Below, piece by piece: positions 20,523-32,235 of a stretch of DNA of 64,000 nt; positions within the stretch are counted from its first letter, which is position 1; the number at the start of each line of letters is the position of its first letter. The DNA is taken from assembly GCF_037975245.1 (NCBI RefSeq), contig NC_092562.1, positions 23,861,554 through 23,925,553 of the forward strand, written 5' to 3'. The position numbers and the translations under genes were made by a program. The notes under the pieces are model-generated. The model made no database searches and was not told where the DNA came from. It saw nothing but the letters and a program-made list of their open reading frames with translations. The DNA is from Apostichopus japonicus. Lineage: Eukaryota; Echinodermata; Holothuroidea; Aspidochirotida; Stichopodidae.

Positions 20523-22384
20523 CAGGGGCGTAGCCAGGATTTCAAAGTTGTAGGCACGACTATCTGAGCGGAGCGCCACCATCGGTTGGCGGAAAGCGTA
20601 CAATAAAATTTTTGGTTTTACAAACCCCCCATATGGCCGGAAACGGCCCTTCCCGAGTGTTCATTCTGGTTCCCTGGCCTCATGCTAACTTGAGACACCT
20701 CATTCAATATCACTTTTAAACCAAAAAACAAACGAGTTAAAATAGTACGTAATGCAATACTACATAATGTATTTAAAATTAGCAAGGTACATGTACAGCT
20801 TCTGAACATAGATACAAAGATAGGCCAGAAATGTCTTTGATGCAACTATAGCCAGTAATTGTGTTTGATACAACTGTAACTAGTAAATGTTTAAGTTAGC
20901 GGAATAATAGAAGGCGAGAGCTATCCGACGATTGCCATCTGATGCAAATTTCTTCAGCACAGAATCAACATCAATTGCAAAGTCTCTGTGGATGTCAGTG
21001 GCGTAGCCAGGATTTTTCAGTGGGGGGGGGGCGCTGGGGGACTTGACCATTTCCTGGGAGGGCGTCTTGTTACTATCTAAGCGGAGCGCCACCATGTGTT
21101 GGCGCGCAGCGTACCTAATTTTTTTAGCTAAAAGGCCTCCTAGATCGTCGGAAATGACACTTCCCAAGCCTTGTAAGCAGGGGCGTCAATCCGATTTGAA
21201 ACGTGGGAAGGGTGGGGGGGGGGACGTAATTGATTCGAGTATTCCGGCCGCGAGTACTATCTAAGCGGAGCGCCACCATCGGTTGGCTCGCAGCGTACCA
21301 AGAAAATTTCAGATTTCAATATCTGCCAGATCGCTGGAGATAGCACTTGCCAGGCTGGATAGCAGCCATCTATAGTTGCATGATTTCGGGAGAAAATTAC
21401 AAATTCGTGACTCAGGAAATCTGCAATAAAGTTCATGCGGCCTTAATTTTTGGTGGATTGTTTCTGTTATTAGCGATTCCAATTGACATCAACATGAGAA
21501 CCCAGTGCATGTTGACATATGATGCGGCGAACTGGAAACCCCAGCCCCATATTGCCCTATGTTTCAGGATAGAATACCCCTCATTTGTTCAAACCCATGA
21601 CAACTAACAATCTGTGAATAAATTTACTTCGAAATGGGCACATTATATTGCACCAAGTCGGTCAAGGAATGACCCCAGGGCATCAGATATAGGCCTATAG
21701 AAACGATGCCCCAAATTGTCCCCGGACATACTATAGGCGAAGGAAGCTATTCACCGAGACTGCATGTGCGACTGCGGTCGAAGGGTCGTTCATGAGTGGT
21801 AATCATGGATATTCGAGACCATTCAGACCAATGATATATCATTTTTCGCACATGTAATTTTTTTTCGACACCCAAAATCCCAGTGGGAGGGCGACTGGGG
21901 GGCGACAAGCTTTCATGGGGGCTGTCGCCCCCACCCCCCCCTTGGCTACGCCACTGGTGGATGTGCATGAGTGCCAAACCGCTGAGTCTCTCTTCATTCA
22001 TTGTAGAACGCATGTAGTTTTTTTATTCTGCGCATTGCGCTAAAAGACCTTTCAGCAGTTGCCGAAGCTATTGGCATGATTAATCATGGTTAGTCTTAAC
22101 TAGATGTTAAAAAACTGACAAGATCGGATCCTAGTCTTTTTCGGCGGGTATAGTGTTGAATGAAACGGCACGCGATAGAAATGACAGCCTAGATGACAGA
22201 AGAATAGGTCACCTAATTTAGCCATATTCTTGCTACGTTCATTTAAATAGTTTTTCCTGTCTAGACTCTTAAACTCGTCCAGCAAGCTTATGGATTTGAA
22301 TTATGGGTGTTTTAAAGAAAAAGATAACTTGGCCAAAAAAGTGTACGCCCGGGCCTACAGTGCTACATACTGGCTACGCCCCTG
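20523..22384. mobile_element. Composite hAT-like element, 1862 bp, 5-bp target duplication
   Basis: The left end is CAGGGGCGTAGCCAGG; the right end is CTGGCTACGCCCCTG. The flanking duplication is ATTGT (20518-20522, 22385-22389). It is the same terminal family and same 5-bp duplication length as 17140-19272. Another element (20996-21956) is nested inside. Confidence 0.7.
20996..21956. mobile_element. hAT-like element nested in 20523-22384, 961 bp
   Basis: The left end is CAGTGGCGTAGCCAGG; the right end is TTGGCTACGCCACTG. The perfect 8-bp duplication is GTGGATGT (20988-20995, 21957-21964). Two GCGCCACC hairpin units lie inside (about 21081 and 21262). No transposase is seen. Confidence 0.82.
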
Positions 22385-22670
22385 ATTGTATACATGTAGC
22401 CGATGATATGTACGAGGTGTTTGTGTATATTCGGAGTTGCGATACTTTTAGTTTTATAATCATAAATTCAAAATGTATTCAGTCAATGAATCATGGTAGG
22501 CCTAGTCGAATATGCCGTGGCCTTGAAGACGGCGAGCGAGTGTGTGCCAGCCAGTGAGTGTCACAAAAAAAGGCATTTGACGATATGTCTGTGTCTTTTG
22601 ACTTGCTAAACTAGTTGTAGCAAATAGCCTTATAAACTATACGTACGGAAACCTATACGGAAACCCATTG

Positions 22671-22748
22671 GCTCGCTGAGAGCCAATCAGAATCGAGGAA
22701 ATAATTTCAGTGTCAGTTCAGTTTGGGAAAAAATATTCGCGGCCCGGC
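22671..22748 (-). repeat. Right arm of the 75-bp inverted repeat
   Basis: Partner of 20144-20218, reading GCTCGCTGAGAGCC to GCGGCCCGGCC. Confidence 0.75.
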
Positions 22749-23230
22749 CTTAATATAAGTTATTGCACTCTTGGTTAAACTCAAAACAATCGGTAGGGTA
22801 ATCTTCCCGTTGTTTAATGCGAGAAAAATGCAAGTGGTGGTGGCCTTTATGCTTGGTCCAATGATGTTATCGGCTTACAATGAGTTATCGGCTTACAAGC
22901 TTTGCCATGCCATTTGTTATCCCAACACACTCTCAACTTACCGTAGACTACCCTGGAGTTGCGCGCTCCTAATTGCTACTTTCACTGAAGCTGATACTCG
23001 CCCAGAGTCTGATACAAGGCTGGAGATTCGAAGGAAAAGCCACACATCACACTTCCCGCAATTCAGGCGCAGCCATAATCGGCAATTTTGGCTCTTTATT
23101 ACGTATGACCGCGGCTCTGGTGTAGATACCAATTATGGAAACTAGCAATTAGCCTACCGGTAATGCACTTCGCGTATAGCATAATGTATGTTTGACATGG
23201 AAATATTACGACTCAGCGAACGCGGTATCC

Positions 23231-23350
23231 AGTCAAAACGTCCCTTTACCAAAACGTCCCCGCTTTTTTAAGACCAAAACGTCCCCGCTTTTTACCAAAA
23301 CGTCCCCGCAGTCAAAACGTCCCCGTGAGTCAAAAACGTCCCGCTTTTAT
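23231..23350. repeat. Six clustered CAAAACGTCCCCGC motifs
   Basis: The word CAAAACGTCCC recurs six times in 120 bp with uneven spacing (spacers CTTTTTTAAGAC, TTTTTAC, AGT, GAGT). The core stays nearly constant while the spacers vary, unlike a simple slippage repeat. Confidence 0.8.
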
Positions 23351-24490
23351 AATCAGTTGGAATGCAAGTGTGGATGTTTTTAGTTCAAATCAAAGAGTAA
23401 GGATAAGTATAGTTTAGGTTGAAAACACAGTTTTTAGGAGTGGGAAGTGCCGGGTATGAGGGCGGAAACATTTTTGAGTATAATTTTCTGAGGTAAGATA
23501 CTAGAAAAGGGAATGCAAGAGGGCTGTAGGGTAATAGGATTTTTTTAAACACGAGTTGGTTTCTGAATGAATAGCCTTTATACGAAATTGAGGGAAGCGA
23601 ATAAAAAAGATTTTTGTTTTGTTTATGTACAACAAGTTACTTTTGGAATATGCGGGACGGACTGGATGGAAGTGATATATATTTTCATACAGCACATAGG
23701 TTAATTTTTTTTTTCGTCTGAAGACACTTTATATTTTTGATTTTCGTGATTGTTTGCCTATTTTGCTACCCTTTTCCAGAATTTATTCTGCCTTCTTATT
23801 TTTTGATGGTCTAGAAGGGGGACTACGGCTAAAGCCCCAGCCCCCTTTCCCGTCTCTGCCCTAAACGATCGTCCTTCATGATTTATTTAGCTCCTGTAAT
23901 CCAACTTGCATGCCGATAACTTAGCTAAATAATAACTTAATATTAATTACTAAAGACGTTTCCTTGCTACCGTACTTCAGAGTGTTGTGTGATCGCATTA
24001 CATTTCAATACATTGTAAATTTACAGTGCGAATCTTGAAGATGTACGGTAGGTACCGTATGTAGATAATAGTGCAGTAATGAACACTCGGCGTATATATA
24101 TGACTGTGATGACATCACAACACTATTATTGTCAATGGTACTCAGTGGTAGTGTTCGCTTCCTGATTTCAACACCCAGGACCCGACCATTTTACGTATTC
24201 TTTAACTCCCAGCATGCCTGCTGATATCTGAGATAAAACGATATAACCGTTTATCCAATGGACAATAAGTGTGGAATCAGCTAACGAAATGGCATAAATT
24301 GTAAGTTTTTTTTATACAAATATCAATAAGGAAATGGGGAACGAAGCACTGTTCTCACGTTAGGCTATGTGGCCTAGCCTAGGCCAAAGGGATTTTTGCT
24401 AATGCCAATGGTAATAATGCTAGTAGTGGTACATGTAGGCCTTAGTTAGGCGGGCCTGCTGACATGACCGAAGTAATAGTGTTGTCAAAG

Positions 24491-24699
24491 CAGTTAACTA
24501 TCGTAAAATGTTTGAACAGTAATTTAGGCAAATATTCACCCTTTCCTTCATTGAAACAGGCTAACCACTGTGTTACTGTTAGTGTTACTTGTCATTGTGA
24601 CTTCCTAGTCCTACAATGATGTGACCTCAGGTAACATTTACAGTAACATTAACTTAGTTTTAAGATAGACCCTAATTTACTAAAAAAGATACGTTAGTA
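24491..24699. repeat. Duplicated segment, empty copy
   Basis: Paralogue of 17042-17139 plus 19273-19400, lacking the transposon. The target GTTAG appears once at 24578-24582. Confidence 0.8.
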
Positions 24700-27600
24700 C
24701 TACATATTTCGGGAAAAGATAGTGAACATTGCCAAAAGAATGAAATGTTAGACATTATTACAATAAAGATTTTTGTAATGTAATCTTGAATGCAATTACT
24801 GAGTTCTGTTTGCTGTAGGCCTTACATAGTAATGGTAGACCCAAGCTCTAATTAAATGAAGCAAGCCTAACTAAGTCCAGCATGGTATTTTATTTTACAT
24901 TGTCTAGTAGCCAAACGTTTGGCATATTATCAAATAACTTGGTTCCTCACATTGATGATGTTACTGTTAATTTCAATGTAAATGAGATTAGGAAGCAGGG
25001 CTCGAAAATCATATGCACCGAGTCTTAGTGTTATTGTTAACTCAACCCGGACACATTAGTCACAGATACTATCTTGCCATACCCTGGGGCTTCTTCTGCT
25101 ACTCACAAATTTATAGACCATTCTGGGGTCAAACAATGTGAACTGATATCGAAAAAAAAAAAAATCCACACAGTTAATAAAAAATCTTAAGTAATCTTTC
25201 GAGATATCTCAAGAGATATTAGCTTAGCCTTCTTTCATCCCTCCAAAAAGTGGACCGCAGTAAGTGGACCACAGTAAGTGGACCACAGTCAGCAGACCAT
25301 GTGGTCCACTGACTGTGGTCCACTTACTGTGGTCTATTTACTGTGGTCCACTACATGGTCCACTTACTAAGTGGACCACAGTAAGTGGACCACAGTAAGT
25401 TGGCTGTAATGTCATCTGGACGGATGTTCTTCAAATGATTTCAAATAGTCTAGAAAAGATATTATATCCTTAAAACCTGATACATTTTGCCTACAATAGC
25501 TGTCAATGTTATCAATAGTTTGAATTCATCAAAATGCAATTCTTCCTTAGAAGTATTATTTACCTCTGTAGATAAATGATTGAAATATATAGGGCCAAGG
25601 GAAACAAAGAAGAAATTGCCCTACTCAATTGTCAGGTGCTTTTAAAAAATATCACCAAAGTTAAAACAAATCATATCTTCACAATACAAAATGCCATGAC
25701 AAAATGATGTTAACGTCTTGATGCTGCAACTTTTTCGGCCGTTTGCTTAGCAATCAGCTTCAGAGTCCAAACGATCCTTTTAATTGGCCTGACTGTTAAC
25801 AAGATTAGACATATTAATTAGTATAATCTACTAATCTAGATGACTAAGAACTGAGATTTTTCATAGTGATGATAGAAGACTGAGAAAAGCTGGCTGGGCA
25901 GAGTATTGTTTGCGAAAATCTTTCTTAAACTGTCACTGCCTTTTAACATCTGGAGTAGGCTACATACTGGGATTGCAACACAACAGTATATGTGCACAGT
26001 ACAATATACCACACGCAATTGACATCATAAATTTATTCGAAGTGCACGGAGTTGTTTAGTAGTGAACAGGTGCAGGAGAATACGGTAGTATAAACACATG
26101 CTTTCTTTTTCCAAAACCTAAATGGGAACATTTTTTTGGTTTCTAAATGTATGGAAACAACCTAGGTGAAAATAGATACCAGTTGACTTAGGATGTTGGA
26201 ACTTGGAAATATTGTGGGGTAGCACATAAGCTGCATTGTGCCACTGAATGGTTAACGACTGACTTGTACAGATAGGTAACAGACAGGAACAATGCATGTG
26301 CAGATGCGGCAGGCAGGATTGTCACTCACAGGGAAAAGTCCCACCGAATCATCACTCCAGTTGTACAACAGCTTCACTTGTTGACAGTCCCATATTGTAT
26401 ACATTGATTTTAAACTTATGCATACTGCTTACAAAGTTCCATACAATGGTCCAACTCCACGTTATCTTTACAACCTAATCCAGCCATTTTGTTCTTAGCT
26501 TCCCTTTCAACGTTTGAACTAATGTGGAAGCTTTTCTCATAGTACTATTTTCTCATCTGGCGGCCGATGATTCTCTGTTGCAGCCCCAGATCTTTGGCAA
26601 GATACTTCCCCACTGCCATCAGAACAGTGTGTAATGTCAACACTTTTGAAAGGAAAGGCTTAAGACTTACTTGTCCTCAAGAGCATTTTGGTGACTCTGA
26701 GAGGAGAGCATTTTGGTAACTCTAAGAGCAACTGAATGTTGATTGAATTCGGACACTATTAAGATGTGCTACTGTAAGTACAGTAGTACTGTAAATGGCT
26801 AAATCTTGAATTGACATAAAGCTAGGACTGTTGCCATGTACAGTATGTACAGTACACTGTCTGACTAGTAGTCATCCATTATTATTGATGTTACAATGTC
26901 AGTAAAGTTGAGTCAGGTTGCATTCAGTAGGTCAATGTCCATCCGACGTAAGATTCATACATGTACAGTATATTGATAATGCTGGGATGCAAAGTCACTC
27001 ATTTGTAGGTGTAGGCATGTGAAAGCCATTACTTTAGATGCTCATAGCCAAAGAATATGAGAGAATCATTATGCTTGGGTAATAGAGCATGACCAGCCTT
27101 TTTATTCAAATTTTCTTTTGTCCTTCCTATGAATGCACATGGGTGTGTTATTGTATGCCTACGTTCAGATATGTTTAGACTGTACTTGGTCTGTGGTTCT
27201 GGTGTAAAGGAAGGCATTTTGTAAGCAACCTTTGATAGCAATGCTGGTTTTCAATCTATTTCATCTTTCATTAAATGTTCTAAATGTCTAGAATGTGATC
27301 TGTACCTGATCAATTAGTAATGCAGTCAAAATTGTTGTTTCAAGGCTAACAAACGCTGATCAGTTTTCTATGGCTTTGCTTTCTGATCGGAGCCGACTTA
27401 ATAGTCTGTTTAAGTGTTTACCAGAATAAGTAGTCCAGACACTAATTCTGACGGATTTGTTTCTGATGTCAGTACTCAGGATTATTTCTGTAAAATATTA
27501 GAAGACTGAAGTAGTACAGGAAAACAATGTGGACTTCTTAACGCACTGTGTATGGGAGGTCTCTAACATATATATCAGAACTTAATTACGTGCCTTTCAT

Positions 27601-29395
27601 CTTGTAAGGTTTATTCATGTGCGGTATGTATTATGATAATATTACCTGGCTTCTTTTTGGGGAATGGTGCAGTGTCACAACAATCCCATGCAGAATATTA
27701 ATTACAAAGTTCAAGTGTTATAACATCTATGCATTGCATCGTTGTCTCATGTTCCTGGTTGAAACAGTAGTCAGTAATATTCTCATGCCAGCTCCTGTTT
27801 GTATATTAACACCATTTCTTGACTGTAGCAAATTAGCAATGAAGCTGAAACAGTTAACTATTTCTTACAAGGAAGTTACAGTATCATTTTCAGTTCAGCG
27901 TTCAGTTCTCATGCTACGCTATTGCAGACTACACAAGGAACAACCTTCCCACTGTTGACTTTGGGACAAACAACCTTGCGGTAGCGTGTCAGTGTTAGAG
28001 TCCACCGGACTTGTGTGTTTGTTTCTTTGAAGTAAACATGTTGTGAACAAACAAAACAACTAAACAATCCATGGACAGTTTGTTGACATTATAGACTTGC
28101 CAAATGTAGGGAATAATGTTACTACTGTCTGTGTGCAATGATGAATACCGCTATAAATGGTCAACATTCTAGATCGAATCATTGTTCAGGACCATACTTA
28201 GTTCAATTCTATACCTTGCTGATGAAACCACAGATTTTCTGTAAAAAAAATTAGACTTTTTCCTTCATATTGTGTGAAGTTTGTTGGTAGTGGTGTGGTT
28301 CCTGTGGGGTAGGGGATGTAAGAGGAGCTGGTTACATACACAACTGGTTCTAGTACATGGATCCCTCGTTACATAGTATGAAAGGTACGGTACTGTGGCT
28401 TCTGTGACAAACCAAAGCAATACATGTAGTGTAGGGATTACCACAAAGTGATTGTGGATAGCTCAGTTGGTACAGCACCGTAGGACTTACCTGTATACTT
28501 TTCTTTGCAAAACTGTACTATATTATGTGTAATCTGGTTTTCGTTTGCACCAAGTTTGTGTCATAGCAATGAAAAAGTATTAGCAGCAAAGGTTACGGAT
28601 ATTTTCTCTATCTTGGCAACCTGCCTTCGCATTGACACACATACTGGGATATATCCAAAACAGTGACAAGGGTGAGGTTCCAAAAAGGTGAAAAATAGCG
28701 ACTTCATGCAGGAAATGCGGACTGTTTCTAGGCACAGGAAATGCCCAGCCAGATTGAAATAGAATATATATGGCACTGGTGACACCTAACACCACAGTAG
28801 TAGTAGTAGTAGTAGACTGACAAAGTAGGGCAATTGGGACTGTTAACTTGGCAACTGGGGAAGAAAGTTTGGATGAGGGTGGGAGAGAGAGGCGTTAGGA
28901 GTAGATCTAAAAATATTAAAATTTTCAAGAAATACCTGCTTGTCTACATCAGACAGTCCACATATACTGACACATCTAGAGAGCTTGAAGTATCAAAAAG
29001 TCTTCCTGACAGACATACATCTTGAACATCATTGCATGCCCATCCCCAACCACCCCCCCCTTACCCCGTCCCTCTGCCACTCACCTTGCCATGTTCACTC
29101 AAGTGCGGTTTCATAACACAAGTAGACAGTCATGTGTTTGAGTACTGTACCTGTCAGCTGTCAAGTGTAATTGTCAAGTGTTTTGTTATTGTCCTCACAT
29201 TTAAACTTCATGATGTGCAGAGCTACTGTAGTACGCTCTGTATTATAATTCCATACAGTGTTTGAGTATTATTTAGTTTGTCTTCTGCACAGGGCTAATT
29301 CCTATTGATGCATGGAAATAAGGACACCCTAGTTTAACAGAGCCTGATGATGTATGTAGCAAATTTCACTGCTGTTGAATGCATCTTGTATCAGC
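24700..29395. other. Gene-poor region upstream of p85
   Basis: Apart from the palindrome at 25249-25400 and a short CAG/TAG run near 28796-28815, I see no exon, RNA gene or element ends. A 5' non-coding exon and promoter of the p85 gene may lie here, because its first coding exon starts at an acceptor. Confidence 0.4.
25249..25400. repeat. Palindromic cluster of AGTGGACCACAGTA words
   Basis: About five direct and four inverted copies of AGTGGACCACAGTA-like words. Arms 25271-25292 and 25309-25330 are perfect 22-nt complements around a 16-nt centre, so the strand can form a strong hairpin. A second inversion follows at 25340-25395. Confidence 0.85.
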
Positions 29396-30011
29396 CAAGG
29401 GCGGCAGAAGCTCTTTTAATCTGGGGGGCACCGACATCAAAGGGCACTTTGCAGAAATTCGATTGGACTGATGCAGCCTTATATTTAGTACCCTTTATAA
29501 CTCTTATTGTATTATCTTATTTGCGCATACACATCACTCCATCAATGCCCCCCCCCCCCAAAGAAAATATGCATATTAGCACTGCAATATCCAATGTGCA
29601 AATTGGGAAACAGTTTTGAGATAAAATGAGGTGAAATCATGCTAGGAATCTTCCGAATTAGAGTTTATTTCTTGTCAATTTCATAACAAATTTTTTTCAT
29701 TTGAAATAGCTTTGAGTTTGACCCACAGAAATTCATTAAAAGTCAGGGGCATAGCCAGGATTTGCAAAGTTGTATGCACGACTATCTGAGCGGAGCGCCA
29801 CCACTGGTTGGCGCGGAGCGTACAAGAAAATTTTTGGTTTTACAAACCCCTCAGAAGGCCGGAATCGACCCTTCCCGAGTGTTCATTCTGGTTCCCTGGC
29901 CTCTTGCTAACTTGAGACACCTCAATTTTTATGTAGAAAAAGGGCACATTTTGAACCTGAGAAAAAGTGGGGGGCACGTGCCCCCTGTGCCCTCCGGTTC
30001 CACCGCCCTTG
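29396..30011. mobile_element. hAT-like element with a nested repeat fragment, 616 bp
   Basis: The termini are CAAGGGCGG and CCGCCCTTG, flanked by a perfect 8-bp duplication GTATCAGC (29388-29395, 30012-30019). From about 29742 it contains a CAGGGGCATAGCCAGG-headed copy of the GCGCCACC hairpin family, closely similar to the start of the 20523 element. Confidence 0.78.
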
Positions 30012-30337
30012 GTATCAGCCCATGGAAGGACTGTACTGTATTATCCTGAACATTTTTTACAAAATACAGTAACAGTCCAGCTATGTGTACATGCGAAAAC
30101 TTCTTTTTGTTTTTGTGATTTTTTCGTTTCTTGTCCAGTATTCATCATGTGTATTTTTTCAGAGGCCCCTGGATTAACAGTTTAGATTTCCTGGTTGAGG
30201 TTCAGTAGACTCTTAGCTTCAGTTCCGTGAGTTACTGTACATAGTGACAACCATGACTTTCTGTACGTAAACACTACAACACACATTAGCCTGATTTTTT
30301 TTACCCCTTCTGTAAATATAATAAGGTAATTAGACAT

Positions 30338-30571
30338 TTATAGAGAGCATACAGACAGTGTATCGTACAGTGTTATGTATACCGTACAGTGTTTCGTGTA
30401 CAGTACAGTGAACAGTGTACAGTACTGCGTACGGTACAGTGTACTGTATATATGTACCATGTACTGTATGTCTCTGTAGTGTTCTATATAGACATACTCA
30501 TGTATATATTTGTGTGAGCATTTCAGAATTGTACTCAATAATACTGTAGCTGATTCAAGCATGATATACAC
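30338..30571. repeat. GTACAGT / GTACTGT-rich tract
   Basis: Irregular repeats of TACAGTGT and GTACTGTA words. The minus-strand 77-codon frame over it is repeat-derived. Confidence 0.6.
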
Positions 30572-31925
30572 TGTACGGTGATGTTGTTATTCCCTAGCAG
30601 GAAGATCAAGCCCTCAAATTGTCAGGGTGACTGACCTGACATTAAAACTTGTGATTTCAATATTAAAAGGATGTGGTGATTAACTAACTATTTTATTTGT
30701 TTATTAAGGCACGTGATGTTTTGGCAACATGCAATTGTATTTCTAATGGTTTGCTTTGTCATAAATTAATTCTCCACCTTTTCTTTTGTTTTTCCACCTC
30801 AAGCATTACTGCCATGCTTATACTCGCATTCTACGCATATGTGGTTGCAATATACCATATGATCTGTGTAACAGGGATCATTGATTTTCCTGTAAAGGCT
30901 CATCAGTCTAAATTGGTTTTCTGTTGTGCAGCCAACCGCAGGCTGAATATTTATATCAAGTTTTCTTAGTATATACAGTACCTGTCGTAGTGACATAAAT
31001 GCAAATGTTTGTATCATTGCAGACACAATTACTGTACAGTACTTCAGTCAAACCACAGACAGACATTAAGTTCCTTGTGGCAATTTTGTTTCAGTAAACA
31101 ATTTGATGGTTAATAAGTGGTTAAAAAAGTGAAGTGGTTGGTAATGAGACTTTGGCTTTAATTAGTCCCTGAACATCACACATGTTTTTATTGCAGCATA
31201 ATAAACTCTCAAATTACAAATACTTTTCGAAAATTAGAATGGCTGTCGCTCCGGGTCATGATCATTGCAAGAACACACATGTTTTTGATTTAAAAATTGG
31301 AGTCAGTTCAATGTGAGTCACTGACTATGCAACACACAGTCCACACACTTCCCCCTTCATTGAAAGTCAAACCCTCATGTCATCCAAAGAGGAAACCATA
31401 TGAAGTGAACGAAAGATGGCAAAATAGGGGATTCCTTTACAGGTTGATATGAAATCAAGTACACCATTGTCCATAACAGTATCTGTCTTAACACCTACAA
31501 AATGTGGCAACACACACCACACATATCATTCACACATAAACATCAGTTAAGCATTGTATGCAAAGTTCACCATGATGCTTCAAATGTGTTTTTTTCCTTT
31601 TATCATTCAAATTGTCAGATTACATTAAAGTGTTAGAAAACCCTCTTTTTTTTTGAAACTCAAAGATATCATCAAGGGCTTGTTATAATGGAGTTTACTA
31701 CTAGCCTCAAATCTTTGAAGGCTTGTTGAATCAAAATAAGCCTGGCGTCTTTTTTTTTCACCGGAGGAAGAACCATATGTCACTCCTATTGTATGAAGAA
31801 CATCTGTGTACACCTACATGTCATAATTTAATATATATGTATATATGTTTTGCAGCCTCAATGCCTTTTGGTGTAGTCATTTTAATATCTATTAATATAT
31901 ATTTTAATATCTTTTATCGTTGCAG
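30572..31925. other. Sequence immediately upstream of the first coding exon of p85
   Basis: Because exon 1 begins at an acceptor (TTGCAG, exon from 31926), this is the 3' part of a 5' UTR intron. A TATATGTATATATG tract and a pyrimidine/TA-rich region precede the acceptor. No separate gene is seen. Confidence 0.45.
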
Positions 31926-32235
31926 AATCATCTCTCGACCCGCCAACACCAAGTGTGTACTATGGCTCAGGAGTTCATGCGTTACGAGGCCATGTTCGAT
32001 TATAACGTGGACAAAAAGGGAGACATCGAAATTAAAGTCAAAGACATTTTGATCGTAAATACCAACATAGTCCGGTTTAGTTTTTTCAAGGGAACATTAG
32101 AGAAACCACTGGGTTGGTTACTAGGCAGAAATGAAAGAACTAACGAGGAGGGCACGTTTCCAGGCCCTTTTGTGAGGTTTATCGGCAAGTCGCCTCCGGT
32201 TCCCGTGCCACGTCCTCGCACAGTTGTCAGTCCAG
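31926..32235 (+). CDS. PIK3R1: p85 exon 1: 5' UTR end, start codon and SH3 domain
   Basis: The ATG at 31962 is preceded by 36 nt of UTR after a TTGCAG acceptor. It encodes residues 1-91 plus one base: AMFDY, the long n-Src/RT insert typical of p85 SH3, LGWL, and [16 protein letters not shown] proline stretch follows that could bind SH3 domains, including its own. Confidence 0.95.

Noticed and set aside
22771-23145. 124-codon plus-strand frame
   Set aside because: No splice signals, no recognisable motif and composition like its surroundings.
27617-27958. 113-codon plus-strand frame
   Set aside because: No family resemblance and no supporting exon signals; probably chance.
28449-28500. tRNA gene suggested by GGATAGCTCAGTTGGTACAG
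   Set aside because: The A-box-like start has no B box or acceptor-stem partner at the right distance.
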